Shown: in pieces, positions 1 to 9,739 of the stretch | Numbering within the stretch: position 1 is the stretch's first letter | Layout: every line of letters starts with the position of its first letter | Source: Ichthyophonus hoferi | Lineage: Eukaryota > Opisthokonta > Ichthyosporea > Ichthyophonida > Ichthyophonidae | DNA: 17,955 nt | Direction of reading: 5' to 3' | Assembly: GCA_002751075.1 (NCBI GenBank) | Contig: NAOQ01000321.1 | Span: forward strand, 40,656-58,610 | Program-made: the position numbers and the translations under genes | Notes under the pieces: model-generated | Database searches by the model: none | The model's input: the letters and a program-made list of their open reading frames with translations, nothing else | What the model was told of the DNA's origin: nothing

Positions 1-19
1 GTATGTATGTATGTATGTA

Positions 20-55
<36 letters not shown>

Positions 56-126
56 TGTATGTATGTATGTATGTATGTATGTATGTATGTATGTATATAT
101 GTATGTATGTATGTGGGTATGTATGC
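1..126. repeat. (GTAT)n tetranucleotide microsatellite
   Basis: About 30 near-perfect tandem copies of GTAT run from the first base, with one short TA-only interruption and slight decay at the right end. The left boundary lies outside the window. The tract grades into degenerate TATG-rich sequence up to about 245, which suggests a once longer array. Confidence 0.97.
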
Positions 127-505
127 TAATACGTTTGTATGTATGATATTATGATAGAACAATAATATAATAGTGTGTATGATAGTACGTTTTTATGTAT
201 GATAGTCTATTAATTTGATAGTTTGAGGGTATGAAGGTATGTATAAACAATAATTATGAATATGGAATGATTATTAAATAAACATTAAGTGTATTCGCAC
301 CTCATGCAAGCAGCTGCACTAGATTACATTTATATTGTTACTATTGGTATTATACTATCATGCTATCATACTATCCTATGTACTATCCTACAAATACTTT
401 CATACCTACTATACATCACTGGCATATACACAACAACTCTCATACACAAATACATACTAATGGTATATAACTCGAAATAAACGAGACCTGGCCCTTGTTA
501 CCCTG

Positions 506-529
506 TTAAGTTTTAACCTTAAAACTTAA
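506..529. repeat. Short perfect inverted repeat, 11-bp arms
   Basis: TTAAGTTTTAA and TTAAAACTTAA are exact reverse complements separated by two bases (CC). The element is AT-rich and no gene adjoins it, so a role as terminator or protein-binding site cannot be told from chance in such DNA. Confidence 0.6.
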
Positions 530-731
530 AATTTTGAAACTTTAACTTTTTCCATTGGTATTTGCATGAAAAATATAAGGCAATTAATTATATATAAAAA
601 ACTGTAATTTCAATATATATATTTAATTATTTATTTAAAAATATTTCAATATTTTAGTATACACATACTATTATACCATCATGAATGAAACGATCGTTAA
701 TTCTGTTTTAAATAAACCGCCTTCTTACCCT

Positions 732-770
732 ATTGGCTAATTAGTAGTTATAAATATGTAATTAGCCAAT
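732..770. repeat. Perfect inverted repeat, 12-bp arms with ATTGG/CCAAT ends
   Basis: ATTGGCTAATTA (732-743) and TAATTAGCCAAT (759-770) are exact reverse complements around a 15-base spacer. Each arm carries a CCAAT-box core pointing outward. It could fold as a hairpin, bind a CCAAT factor as a pair of sites, or be the remnant of a small terminal-inverted-repeat element. No neighbouring gene shows which. Confidence 0.7.
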
Positions 771-821
771 TAAAGTAAATAATACTTCATCGGTATAATT
801 GAATCGTCAGGCAGTATTTAC

Positions 822-851
822 TATTATTATTATTATTATCATTATTATTAA

Positions 852-883
<32 letters not shown>
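822..883. repeat. (ATT)n trinucleotide microsatellite
   Basis: Tandem ATT units run almost without interruption for about 60 bases, with single substitutions. The next hundred bases carry degenerate TTA/ATT units. Confidence 0.95.
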
Positions 884-885
<2 letters not shown>

Positions 886-1003
886 CATTAATATTTTATT
901 TGTACTATTAGTACTATTATTATTAATATTTAGTGCTAAATCGATAAAAGTAATAATAAAGTTAACAGTGCAAGTACTTTCTAAATTTTTAATATTTAAT
1001 TAC

Positions 1004-1036
1004 TATTCTATTAATTATTATATTAATAATAGAATA
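1004..1036. repeat. AT-rich inverted repeat, 10-bp arms
   Basis: TATTCTATTA and TAATAGAATA are exact reverse complements around a 13-base AT-only spacer. In DNA this AT-rich it may well have arisen by chance or from repeat slippage. Confidence 0.5.
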
Positions 1037-2398
1037 ATAATCAAAAAAAAAAATTTAAACACTAGATTTACAGTGACTTGTCCAAAAATTTCGATTTAAA
1101 AAAGGTATGCTATATAATCGTTTTAAAGGTAATAAGTTCATATTCTTTTGGCTCTAAACATATCAATACTTTACAACAGACCAATCAATATCGCAATATA
1201 CCCATTGAGATCACCATCATCCAATAGAAATTTAGTATCATTTCTAAAGTTGATTTTGCAATAAAATACTTAAGTATAATGATAACTAATTATTAATTAT
1301 TTAATTAAGAGAACACGGCTAACATTCGCAACTACGCAACTAGATAGAAGATAGTGAAGATTGTGGTTGGTTATTTTGTATCAATAGATCTATTGGTTTG
1401 TATAAGTCAACATCTAACTAATCTATTAATTAATTGAAATGGTTTTAAAGAATTCAATGTCTTTACTTTATTCGGATGCTTCTTATGAACCATTCCCTTA
1501 TCAGTGAGAGGTTTCATCAGCACTCCTCTGATTGATTGCGGATTAAGTATCATCAGTTTATTAATTCATGGCAACTGATTTTAATATTAATTGCTTACAA
1601 GAGTTTTTAGGCCTGAGATTGAGCTTTGGTGTTTTGAGTGATAATGGCAAGTTTAATTTATTGGTCAAGGCCATGGTGCCTTTGATTCTCCAATAATAAT
1701 GCTTATCTAAAGATGTAAGGTTAAATGTTGCATTTTAATATGTAATATATCACGTGTTGATAATGCCAATATTTTGGCGCCATATATGGAGGCTTAGGAT
1801 GTGATTGTAATATTACATATGTACACGTGGGCAGGCTTTCAAAATAAATGAAAAAATGTTACAATATACATAAATTATAACAATACGCATGCAAGTAAGA
1901 TATTAGATATAGCAATACCTTGAGGTAGCTGGAAACTAGCCGCTTGAGAAGTTTTATAAACTATGGTGCTTTGATATGCATTGACATGTTTATTTAAGCT
2001 GGATTTACGTTGAACATATAAGAAATACTTGGTAATTCTAAGGCACCACGCCAATGTTATATTTTAATAGCTGTATAACTGCATCGTTTACTTCCCTTGA
2101 GGAAAGTGCAATTTATCTAAAAATAAATAAGATCTATTAAGATCAAATACGATTATGATCTAAGAGTTGATATAATTGGGTCAATGCTTAATCTATGATC
2201 CTTGTATCCAATCAAATAGTTCTTATTAAATTAAAGTTATTATTACTTTAAGGTATTTATTTATATATATTTTTAACCCAACAACATAGGCAATGTAGTA
2301 TTATCTCAATTTAACTCACTATAAATTATTACATCTGTAAAAACCAGAACAATATAGTAAACATAGCATAGCCTGTCCCTATGTTATGTAATTATTCT

Positions 2399-2508
2399 TA
2401 CAATGACGCATATCTGGTAGCGGAATATAGGGTAAACAAAATTAGAAGCCGCGTCTCAATTACACTGGGGATAATTTATACTTTTCTAAACACGATACGG
2501 TGAGACTG
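2399..2508 (+). repeat. Dispersed repeat E, copy 1
   Basis: This stretch aligns base by base, with small gaps, to 8722-8826 in the same orientation. Shared blocks are ACGCA-ATC-GGT-G-GGA-TAT, GTAAACAAAA-T-GAAG, CGT-TCA, AATTTATAC and GGTGAGACTG. The copies differ at roughly one position in four or five, so the duplication is old. It is about 110 bases long and has no open frame. The family is unknown; an LTR or other non-coding transposon fragment is the likeliest source. Confidence 0.75.
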
Positions 2509-3355
2509 AATTCGGATCAACGTGTAATACCTAATATAATATGATATAATACTGAAGTAATCTCAATCAGAATCATTGTCGTACACTTTAAATATATAAT
2601 CTTTACTATTTGATTAATAGCGGTAACAACACTAATTAAATATCATAACATCAAACTAAATCTTTATTTAAAATAATCCAAACAAAACAAATACACCACA
2701 TAACTAAACCAACCAAATTTTACAATAAAATTAATAAAAAAAGTAACATTTACAATAAAATGGATACATTCTAAAAAACAAAATACAATAAACAGGATAA
2801 AAGCAGGATACATTAATGTGTAACCCTACATTAAGAGTCACCCATAATGTATAATAGGTGGCCATTTAGAACTTACCTTACCTACACATCTTTTTCCTTA
2901 GTTACAAACCAATCGATTAGCTGTTCGGTCATGATTGAGTTCTTCAATTATAAGCATGTTTAATTAATTAATAAGGCATACTGGTTTCCAGGAATAACTT
3001 ATGTCCACATGTAGCCCAGAGGTAGAATAAAATGAAAGCCTTTCTCAAAACGGAGCCACTCAATAAGAGTATGTTTCCAATTATGGTAGAAATTTCTAGC
3101 GTGGGAGATAGCTATAAATAGTGTTATATTTTTGTGTAAGTTAAAAGCCAAGGGCCCAATTTCTAATTGCAGCTGTAATGTTCAAGGTTGTGGAAGATTT
3201 ATATTACAATTTGGTATGACAAAGTAAGATAAAACCTAATAAATATTGAAATATCAGTTGGAAGTACAGAACAATTCCAAACTTAAACTAATGCCAACTA
3301 ATAGTATTCAAAAAAAAATAACAATTAATTTATTTTCAGCTTGCAAAAGCCAATA

Positions 3356-3361
3356 TTTATT
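3356..3361 (-). terminator. Candidate poly(A) signal AATAAA of the eL20 gene
   Basis: The plus strand reads TTTATT, which is AATAAA on the coding strand, 22 bases after the stop codon. The position is plausible for a compact 3' untranslated region. The hexamer is common by chance in AT-rich DNA, so transcript ends would be needed to confirm it. Confidence 0.5.
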
Positions 3362-3383
3362 GATCTCGGAACACACCATACAC

Positions 3384-4673
3384 TTAGAAGAAAGTGGAAG
3401 GGCGACGAGCAAGGTAAGTTGCCCTCTGGACCTTGTTGTGGCGGAGAATGCGGTGAGGGAGGGGGAAACGGATCTTGGCATCGTGGAACTGCTTGATGTT
3501 GGTCCTGAGAGACAAAGGTTTAATTTGTTAATTGGGTAATTAATTAGTTCAAAGTAGTAGTAAAGTGAAAATAAAAAGTGTACAAGAATATAACTTTGCT
3601 ATTGAAATTACATATATGCCAATTGAAAACCTTTAAACGTTGAAAATTATATCATCAATTCCTTTATAACTAGATACATAGATGTTCAATAATGTAACAT
3701 TGAAGATAACTGTTTCCTTATCACAACATAAATACATCCATGCAAAGCGACTTGAACATTAAAAAAATTATAACTCTCATAACATATTGCAGTCTTTCCT
3801 TCTACATAGATATAACAACAAACCTAAATCTCTCAAACAAACATTATTCACAAAAGCAATTACATTATAATGTACTCATATTTTTACATAACCCCAACAC
3901 ATACCAAGTCTATTTTAAAAGTATTAAAATTTTAAACCCAAATTTTAAAATTAAATTAAAACAAATTTAAAAAAACGAACCTGCGGGCCTGGGCAGCCTT
4001 GATCTCGTCAACCTTAACAATCTGGATAGACTGACCTCTGGAGCGATGGCGGGCAGCCATGTCCTGGTAAAGAGCGGCAATGGCACCGGTCACGGTGACA
4101 TCACGGTACTCCTTGTACATGTTGTGGGTTCCAGAGCGAGAATCATAACGGAGCCAAACACCGAAGTTCTTGATACGAAGGGGAGACTTCTCGAAGATCT
4201 GTAATCAACATGAGTAATTTAGAAAGTTGTAGAGGTTCAAGGTTTTTTGCTGTCTGGTTGTGTTAAATGGAATAGCATACTTGGATGTAGGGTTGGAATA
4301 CATGAATAAGGTTGTTAAATTATATTGATGCCTTTCATTCTTTTATATTATTATATTTAAAAAAACACAAGTGTCAATTCTACACGATTGACCAAGTTGC
4401 AAAGTAACATAATAAACCCTACAAACACTGTAAATTTCTCTAACATAAAAAATAACATAAAATGCATTAAAACATCCAAAATCTTACCTCGTTGCAGCTG
4501 AGAACCTCACCAACGGCACGCTTAATCTTCTGGAGCTTGCTCAAGAAATACCAGAAGCGAGAGCGGGCAACGACGGGGTTGGGAGCGAACACCCTCATAC
4601 GGTAGATCTTGGTCTGAGGCTCCTTCTCGGTGGGGACCTTGCGGCCCGTCACCTGGTACTCTTTCATCTGCAT
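3384..4673 (-). CDS. RPL18A/RPL20: Cytosolic 60S ribosomal protein eL20 (RPL18A/RPL20), three coding exons
   Basis: This gene encodes a structural protein of the large cytosolic ribosomal subunit. The coding exons are 4488..4673, 3981..4198 and 3384..3504; they join to 174 residues, against 172 in yeast and 176 in human. Introns are 4199..4487 (GTAAGA...ACAG) and 3505..3980 (GTTCGT...TCAG); the second splits an Arg codon after its second base. Visible motifs are SRFWYF at residues 38-43, [17 protein letters not shown] at 79-95, YQDMAARHR at 106-114, FPLPHR at 148-153 and the C-terminal RRPSTFF. There are no in-frame stops and all splice sites are canonical, so it looks intact and functional. 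The start at 4673 (ATG CAG ATG) is preferred because it has A at -3 and gives a leader of fungal length. ATG at 4667 is the alternative if the CAG just before it is a splice acceptor. The exons are richer in G+C and in C-ending codons than their flanks, as expected of a highly expressed gene. The family is certain; the exact start is not. Confidence 0.96.
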
Positions 4674-4764
4674 AATCGCAATAGAAATTGTTAGCCAAGT
4701 TTCAATGAATATTTATAATGTCAAGATTTCACTATATTTCTACTATATTTTAACCTTTATTTAC

Positions 4765-4800
4765 CGCTCATATCCTTCCGGCCTGTATGTGCTGCTTTCC
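4765..4800 (-). promoter_or_regulatory. Possible 5' leader or non-coding first exon of the eL20 gene
   Basis: About 90 bases upstream of the eL20 start the coding strand carries a GC-richer island, GGCCGGAAGGATATGAGCG, followed at once by GTAAAT. That could be a 5' splice donor at 4764/4763, paired with the TTATGCAG acceptor next to the start codon. Introns near the start are common in fungal ribosomal protein genes. The island also contains GCCGGAAG, similar to an ETS-type site. Its ATG (4771-4769) is out of frame with eL20 if spliced there, and reads as a four-codon upstream frame (M-S-G-K-stop) if unspliced. Both readings are inference. Confidence 0.3.
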
Positions 4801-6387
4801 CTTTCTTTGTTTTTGATTAATGTATAGTTCAAAGTTTCATTACACTTCTTTTCATCAATCATTTCATTTTCCAAAAGCCCAACTGCCCATTTTTAATAGC
4901 TTGAAACTGAGCTTTCTCTTCCCATTTTCTAAACTTACAAATCATATATACATATATATATATATGTAAGCTTAGTGTGAGGTGTAAATGTATGTGTAGT
5001 TCAATTTTTCCTGTTGTGTTGTATGCAAATATTTGACCTACACACCCGTGTCCCAGCCCTTTACAATAATGTGTGACCCATGTTTTTGTGCAGATGTACA
5101 TGTCATGTCAACCATAATTTCATTTCATTCCCACGGACGCCGGCTGAAGACCCCATATATTCGTTTGATACAGACATTTCTATTGATAAAATCCCAATTG
5201 CTGAAGATAACATAGGATTGTTGCGGTATTTATCTATTATTCTTGGATACATCGACGGATAAATCAATCAATCTAGGTTTTGTTCCATCTAATCTCCAAC
5301 AATATAATACATAAAAATAAATGAATAAAATATCAAATTATTATCCAAAGTGGCGTCGCGCAATCCGCTGTCTAGACATCAGTGTTATTGCTTGCTGTAG
5401 TTGATTTGAATATATTATGCTGAAGGAAATTAATTGAAAGCGGATGAATTTAAAACGAACCTTCTTAGAGATAGGCATGATGCTGCTGCAATATAGGTCC
5501 TTAGACAGCCCCAGGAAAGAACTTACAACAAAGAAACATAGACTGTTTTGTGAAATGGGTGGCAGCCGACTGCTACAAAACCATTTACCCTCCTCTACGC
5601 TGATATATCATATTATTGGTTCGATAAAATATTTTAATTAGATCTAAAAGGTTATTTTAAATTTTAATGTAGCTTAATGACACTTTAACGATGCGTTTAA
5701 TTAGTGTTGTTGATTTTTGTGTTTTTTTATTTTTATTTTTAACTTTGGTTTGTTTTTCAATTATTTTTTTCTTTTTTTGATTTTTTATGTTTATTTTTTA
5801 TTAATAATATAAGAATATTGTTGAATAAAATATATAGTCATATGGAACTTTTTAATTACTTTTACGTATGTGTATGAAATTAAAAGCACATGGTAAATAA
5901 TATTCACATCACAGATCACCCTGATTGGATATTGTAATCTATATAATACATACCTTCCATATAATAATCATTTTGTACAATTATACAAAGGATGTATGTC
6001 GGATATATATTACATATTTCATATAAATATGCTTTTTTATTGTGTTGGTCCTTATTGTATATAACTTTATTTTGATTATTAATATTTATACGCTTAAAGT
6101 GTAATTCATATAATCATATGTATGTACAATCTACCGCTTAAAGATGAAATTTAATAAGCCAATAGTAAGCTTTTGTATATAAATTGTTATCTTTATAAAA
6201 TAATATTTTAGTTTGATTAGATGCGTTGTACTACGTTACTTTACACTATTTCTTGTCTCTCATAATTAAATTTATACTTTCTATTATAATAATGGAATTG
6301 ATTATTTGGTTATTAATTAAGTGACTCGTTTAAATTTTTTATTTGACTTTAATTATCATCTAGGAAAAACATGTATTGCCAAATTGA
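4801..6387. other. Intergenic AT-rich region upstream of the eL20 gene
   Basis: This is the upstream flank of the minus-strand ribosomal gene and should contain its promoter, but no core element stands out. Positions 4940-4965 hold a short (TATA)n run. From 5100 to 5640 base composition is less extreme and there are short plus-strand frames, notably 5080..5262 (60 codons) and 5444..5641 (65 codons). Neither resembles a known family. From 5650 to 6387 the DNA is again very AT-rich, with T-rich tracts at 5700-5800, and shows nothing recognisable. Confidence 0.5.
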
Positions 6388-6578
6388 AAGCATTCTACCA
6401 CAGTAGTATACTAGCAAAGTATCGTTTATATGGAACCAATGAAAAATTTATGTCTTTGTTAATTACAGCTATTCTTATGTAGGATATAATTTAGTCGGGC
6501 GTCTGATTTAGATTTTTTTTTTTCAGTTGAATATAATAGATAGCTACATACCTACACAACATTAGTATAATATATCTT
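6388..6578 (+). repeat. Dispersed repeat A, copy 1
   Basis: This copy matches 6848-7063 in direct orientation. Shared blocks include CATTCTACCA, AAAGTAT-GT-TATATGGAA-CAATGAAAA, ATGTCTTTGTTAATTAC-GCT, TTATGTA-GATAT and ATTAGTATAATATAT. It has no open frame. The two copies lie about 460 bases apart, which suggests a local tandem duplication or two insertions of one element. Confidence 0.75.
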
Positions 6579-6847
6579 GTCACACATCATTTATTATAAT
6601 ATGTCATGAGATTGGTTAAATATTATACAATATCTAAATGGGAATCAACGATCCCCATTGGACTTCTATTAACTAATGCCAATTTTAATAAAGTATATAA
6701 GCTGGGTCCAGACTGGTTCTGGGTAAGTGTTTTGGTTCATAAACGTGGTATATGAACTTTCCAAGTAATTAAGTTGTATCGCCCAGTCTAAGTGTGTTAG
6801 ATCTTGAAGCATATTAGAAGCAGATAAGTAAAGTATCTGTTACAGAA

Positions 6848-7063
6848 TGTATTCTACCATTTGGCTGCAGTTTAGTAAAGTATGGTCTATATGGAATCAA
6901 TGAAAATTACAAACTAAAAATAATAAAAAATAAAATTTAGTAGTAAATATCTTAATGTCTTTGTTAATTACGGCTTTAATCTTATGTAAGATATGATATG
7001 GTTTGCTTTTCCTGTTGAGTATACATATTTACATAGATGCAAAATATTGGTATAATATATTTT
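6848..7063 (+). repeat. Dispersed repeat A, copy 2
   Basis: This is the second direct copy of the repeat at 6388-6578. It carries an additional AT-only stretch of about 45 bases (around 6908-6953) that copy 1 lacks, so one copy has gained or lost sequence since duplication. Divergence is substantial, which implies an old event. Confidence 0.75.
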
Positions 7064-7149
7064 GAGTAGATAGATTCCCGTCTGCGATAGAACTTGCACG
7101 GATTAGTCTGCAATGACACTAGATCAAGATTATATGTTTTTGTTTTTTG

Positions 7150-7220
7150 TTTTTATTCTTTGATTGCAATAATTGACTGCCGTCCAAGGTAGGTATGAAA
7201 ATAACTGCAATATAGCTTAA
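7150..7220 (+). repeat. Dispersed repeat B, partial copy
   Basis: The sequence around TTTGATTGCAATAATTGACTGCCGTC resembles the right-hand ends of the two longer B copies (TTTGCTTGCAATAGTCGGTTACCACC and TTTGCTTGTAATAGTCAGCTGCCACT). Similarity continues for some 70 bases with gaps, ending near GCAATATAGCTTAA. It is probably a truncated third copy. Confidence 0.5.
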
Positions 7221-7510
7221 CATTAATATTATTAATATACCTCATATATTTATGCTGAAAAAAGTTAATGGTTGTATGGCACCTTAGGCAACTTGTAATC
7301 TTAATTAAATTAAATTATCAAACATTACTGGCTCTGCAAGAACTTTAATTTTTCATTGAGTTTTTTTAAGTAATATTAAATTTCATACTTTAGTTCTATA
7401 TTGCTAACAGCTAACGTCTTTCTATATATTTATATATAATAGTAGTAGTAAAGGCATCTATAAAAAAGGAAATTTACTTTGTAATTGTTAAATATGGATA
7501 TTTATAAAAC
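7221..7510. other. AT-rich spacer between B copies
   Basis: About 290 bases separate the partial and full B copies. I see no open frame, no inverted repeat of note and no recognisable motif apart from short TAG and TA runs near 7425-7450. Confidence 0.5.
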
Positions 7511-7755
7511 ATAGGCAAAGTAATTATAGTTATAATTTTCTTATTAAATAATGCTGAGTTTTCAACTTTTCTATATATACAATTCTATATTTGGAAAGTG
7601 TTAAAAGGCTTTGTCTGAGAACGATTGGGCATTCTTGATTTTGTAGTGAGTGATAGTGTATAAAGACAATTTTTAAATCTAATTTTTTTGCTTGCAATAG
7701 TCGGTTACCACCCTGAACCTGGGTGATATAATTATTACGTAGACTGAAACTGACT
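7511..7755 (+). repeat. Dispersed repeat B, copy 1
   Basis: This stretch aligns to 10250-10492 in the same orientation over about 245 bases. Shared blocks are ATAGG-AAA, AGTTATA, AAT-ATGCTGAGTTTT, AAAAGG-T-TGTCTG-GA, TTTTGATT, TTTGCTTG-AATAGTC-G-T-CCAC-CT and GGGTGA-ATAA. No reading frame is preserved, which argues for non-coding transposon sequence such as an LTR or untranslated region. Confidence 0.75.
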
Positions 7756-8057
7756 GTAATAATATTTTTATATTAGATTTCCAGTTATTATAATTTATTC
7801 CAAGTCTACAATATACAGATACTACTATACTTAGAGAAACATTAAATGCAGGAGTTGGATATAATAAGAATTATTAGATAATTCAATCTCAAAATATTTA
7901 TTTATTATGTATAAAATATTATAATACAATTATTTTATTTAAAACGCTACAATTAAATTAAAAAGTGTAAAAACTTCCATCTACTAATAGTAATTTCTTA
8001 ACAAAAAATTGTTGAACATATGCAGTAGTACTGAATTGAAAGATGTTTTATCATATA
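7756..8057. other. AT-rich spacer
   Basis: About 300 bases of very AT-rich DNA lie between the B and C repeats. No open frame and no clear repeat or motif is seen. Confidence 0.5.
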
Positions 8058-8325
8058 TCCTTGCATACACAGAGTACAGATAGGCTAATACATTTATAGC
8101 AATCTGTTATAATTTTTATGATTTTCCCACAGATTCGGGAGATTCCCTTAAGTATTGTTTAAAAGTTTCTCTTAATGAGCTAACAATAGAGATAGCTCTT
8201 AGTTTTGATGCGCTTTCAATAAAAAGTTGAGACAGGTCTAATGTAAGAGAAGGCGTATTTTTTTTTTTCGGATTTCATATGCAATAGTAATTGCTAATAA
8301 TATTAAATAATTATACTGCGTAAGT
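8058..8325 (+). repeat. Dispersed repeat C, copy 1
   Basis: The left end (CCTTGCATACACAGAGTACAGATAGGCTAA) matches copy 3 near 11078 and the inverse of copy 2 near 9950. The right end (CATATGCAATAGTAATTGCTAATAATATTAAA) matches copy 4 near 15786. The middle aligns only loosely. Together these place it as a full-length but diverged family member. No coding capacity is seen. Confidence 0.65.
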
Positions 8326-8721
8326 TTCCGTACTGGAAACTGATAGAGAAGACAACAGACCACATGAAGTATGTATTGAACATAAATGGCATCAAACCAA
8401 TTTAACACAGACTTACAAATAGGAAAAAATGTATTTTCTTAAAATTTGAGAAAAAATCTCCAAATTTTTTAGATAGCAGTAGAAGGTACCATACACAAAA
8501 ACAACAATCAACCTGCTCGTATACACAACATCTTTGTCATAAAAGGAAATATTTGATTTAAATTATATTATTTTTTGACAAATATGTATATATGTATATA
8601 GATAACTTAATGTATATTCAATCAATAAGTGTAAAGTTAAGCATTATTGTATATAGAAATCTGTTAAAATAGTAAAATATAGGGTAAATATATCTTGCCT
8701 TTATTTTAAGCCGTCACCCTG
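8326..8721. other. AT-rich spacer with a near-perfect hairpin
   Basis: No gene is seen here. Around 8442-8470, AAAATTTGAGA and TCTCCAAATTTT form a near-perfect inverted repeat with a short A-rich loop. The rest is featureless AT-rich sequence. Confidence 0.5.
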
Positions 8722-8826
8722 ACAATAATGTACGCACATCAGGTGGTGGACTATTATGTAAACAAAAATCGAAGTCCCGTTTCATCCACCCAGTGGTTAA
8801 TTTATACCTGTGATGTGGTGAGACTG
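8722..8826 (+). repeat. Dispersed repeat E, copy 2
   Basis: This is the second copy of the repeat at 2399-2508, in the same orientation, about 6.3 kb away on the other side of the eL20 gene. The right boundary is sharp at GGTGAGACTG in both copies. Confidence 0.75.
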
Positions 8827-9694
8827 CTTTCTATAGATATAATATATTTATCTGAATCATTACAACATAAGTTTGATAGATAGTTTTTCTATTATTGTAC
8901 AAGTTAGCTGAATTATACTTAGTATTGATTAATTATATATAATAAATAAATGGAACACATTTTATATTCCAATACAAATAAATAATTAGTTAAGGAGTAA
9001 TTGTAACGTATTACACATGTACTAGCAAAAGCTGTATAGGGTTTATATTGAAATTGAAATTAATAAATCTCTTGACTCCAACTACCAGTAGTACAACATT
9101 CATTTGGTATACTAGTATAAATGTGTAAGTTTTTGTATTATATTCTGTATCTCAATTGTCCCTTATCCAAAGAGAATTTTATCTTGTTTGAAATAGGAAA
9201 GCAAAAAATCTATTTCTGAAATTTTCTCTAAATATCGTAGTAAGTGTTTCTCTGAAGGTTGAATTGGAAAAACTCTTCTTTTTTTGAATGAAAGAAAATT
9301 TAGAAAAATATCATTATACAAAAACCTTTATTACAACTAGTAGAACAAAAGAATGATTTAATATTAGTAGTGAAGATCAAAAGACTTCTTTAATTTCAAC
9401 AGCTCAAGCACATTGTACAAATTTTTTTAAAATCCTAAAAGACAACTATTAATTAAATGATTATTAATTAACTTAAAAGGTTATATTATGTATGGTAGTG
9501 TTTGATATGTAGCTAAAATTGTGTTGGAATCAAAGCGTTCGCTGCAGTTTTGCAGTTCACTATTTTATTGATTATTATTGTATTCGCTTTTACTTGAAAG
9601 AAAAGACGTTCCTTCTTGGTTAAGTTTGATAGGGATTCTTTGTGAATGATCAAAGTTTCTTTTTTAGTGTAGAAGCCTTTAGCTTCTATATCTC
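8827..9694. other. AT-rich region without a supported gene
   Basis: About 870 bases without a convincing open frame on either strand. Composition is slightly less AT-biased from 9500 onward, approaching the inverted C copy. I see no other structure. Confidence 0.5.
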
Positions 9695-9739
9695 TATATC
9701 GACATGTGAGATTGAGGTGCAGCTAGCAAGAGCTTTAGC

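Larger units (their letters stand above)
127..3355. other. AT-rich intergenic region without a supported gene
   Basis: No long open frame and no recognisable protein is seen on either strand over about 3.2 kb. The stretch holds decayed TATG repeats, an (ATT)n run, three short perfect inverted repeats and one copy of the E dispersed repeat near 2399-2508, each listed separately. An A-rich patch at about 2640-2790 contains the 12-13 base string TTTACAATAAAAT twice, near 2718 and 2750. A 42-codon open frame at 1568..1696 is noted under findings. The part nearest 3355 would be the 3' flank of the eL20 gene. Confidence 0.6.

Noticed and set aside
1-126. Telomeric or CRISPR-like array
   Set aside because: The unit is four bases with no spacers, a plain microsatellite unlike fungal telomere repeats. 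No repeat-spacer structure occurs anywhere in the window.
289-480. 63-codon plus-strand open frame
   Set aside because: Its composition (Ile, Tyr, Thr and Leu in a TA-rich context) follows from decayed TATG and CATAC repeats. It shows no protein-like pattern.
1490-1540. Possible C/D box snoRNA on the minus strand (CTGATGA followed by CTGA)
   Set aside because: The two boxes are too close for a guide, there is no second box pair, and no terminal stem is visible.
3246-3539. 97-codon plus-strand open frame
   Set aside because: It is antisense to the last exon of the eL20 gene, whose codon bias keeps the opposite strand open.
3740-3970. 76-codon plus-strand open frame
   Set aside because: It lies inside the second eL20 intron on the opposite strand and is low-complexity, with Asn, Lys, Ile and Tyr dominating.
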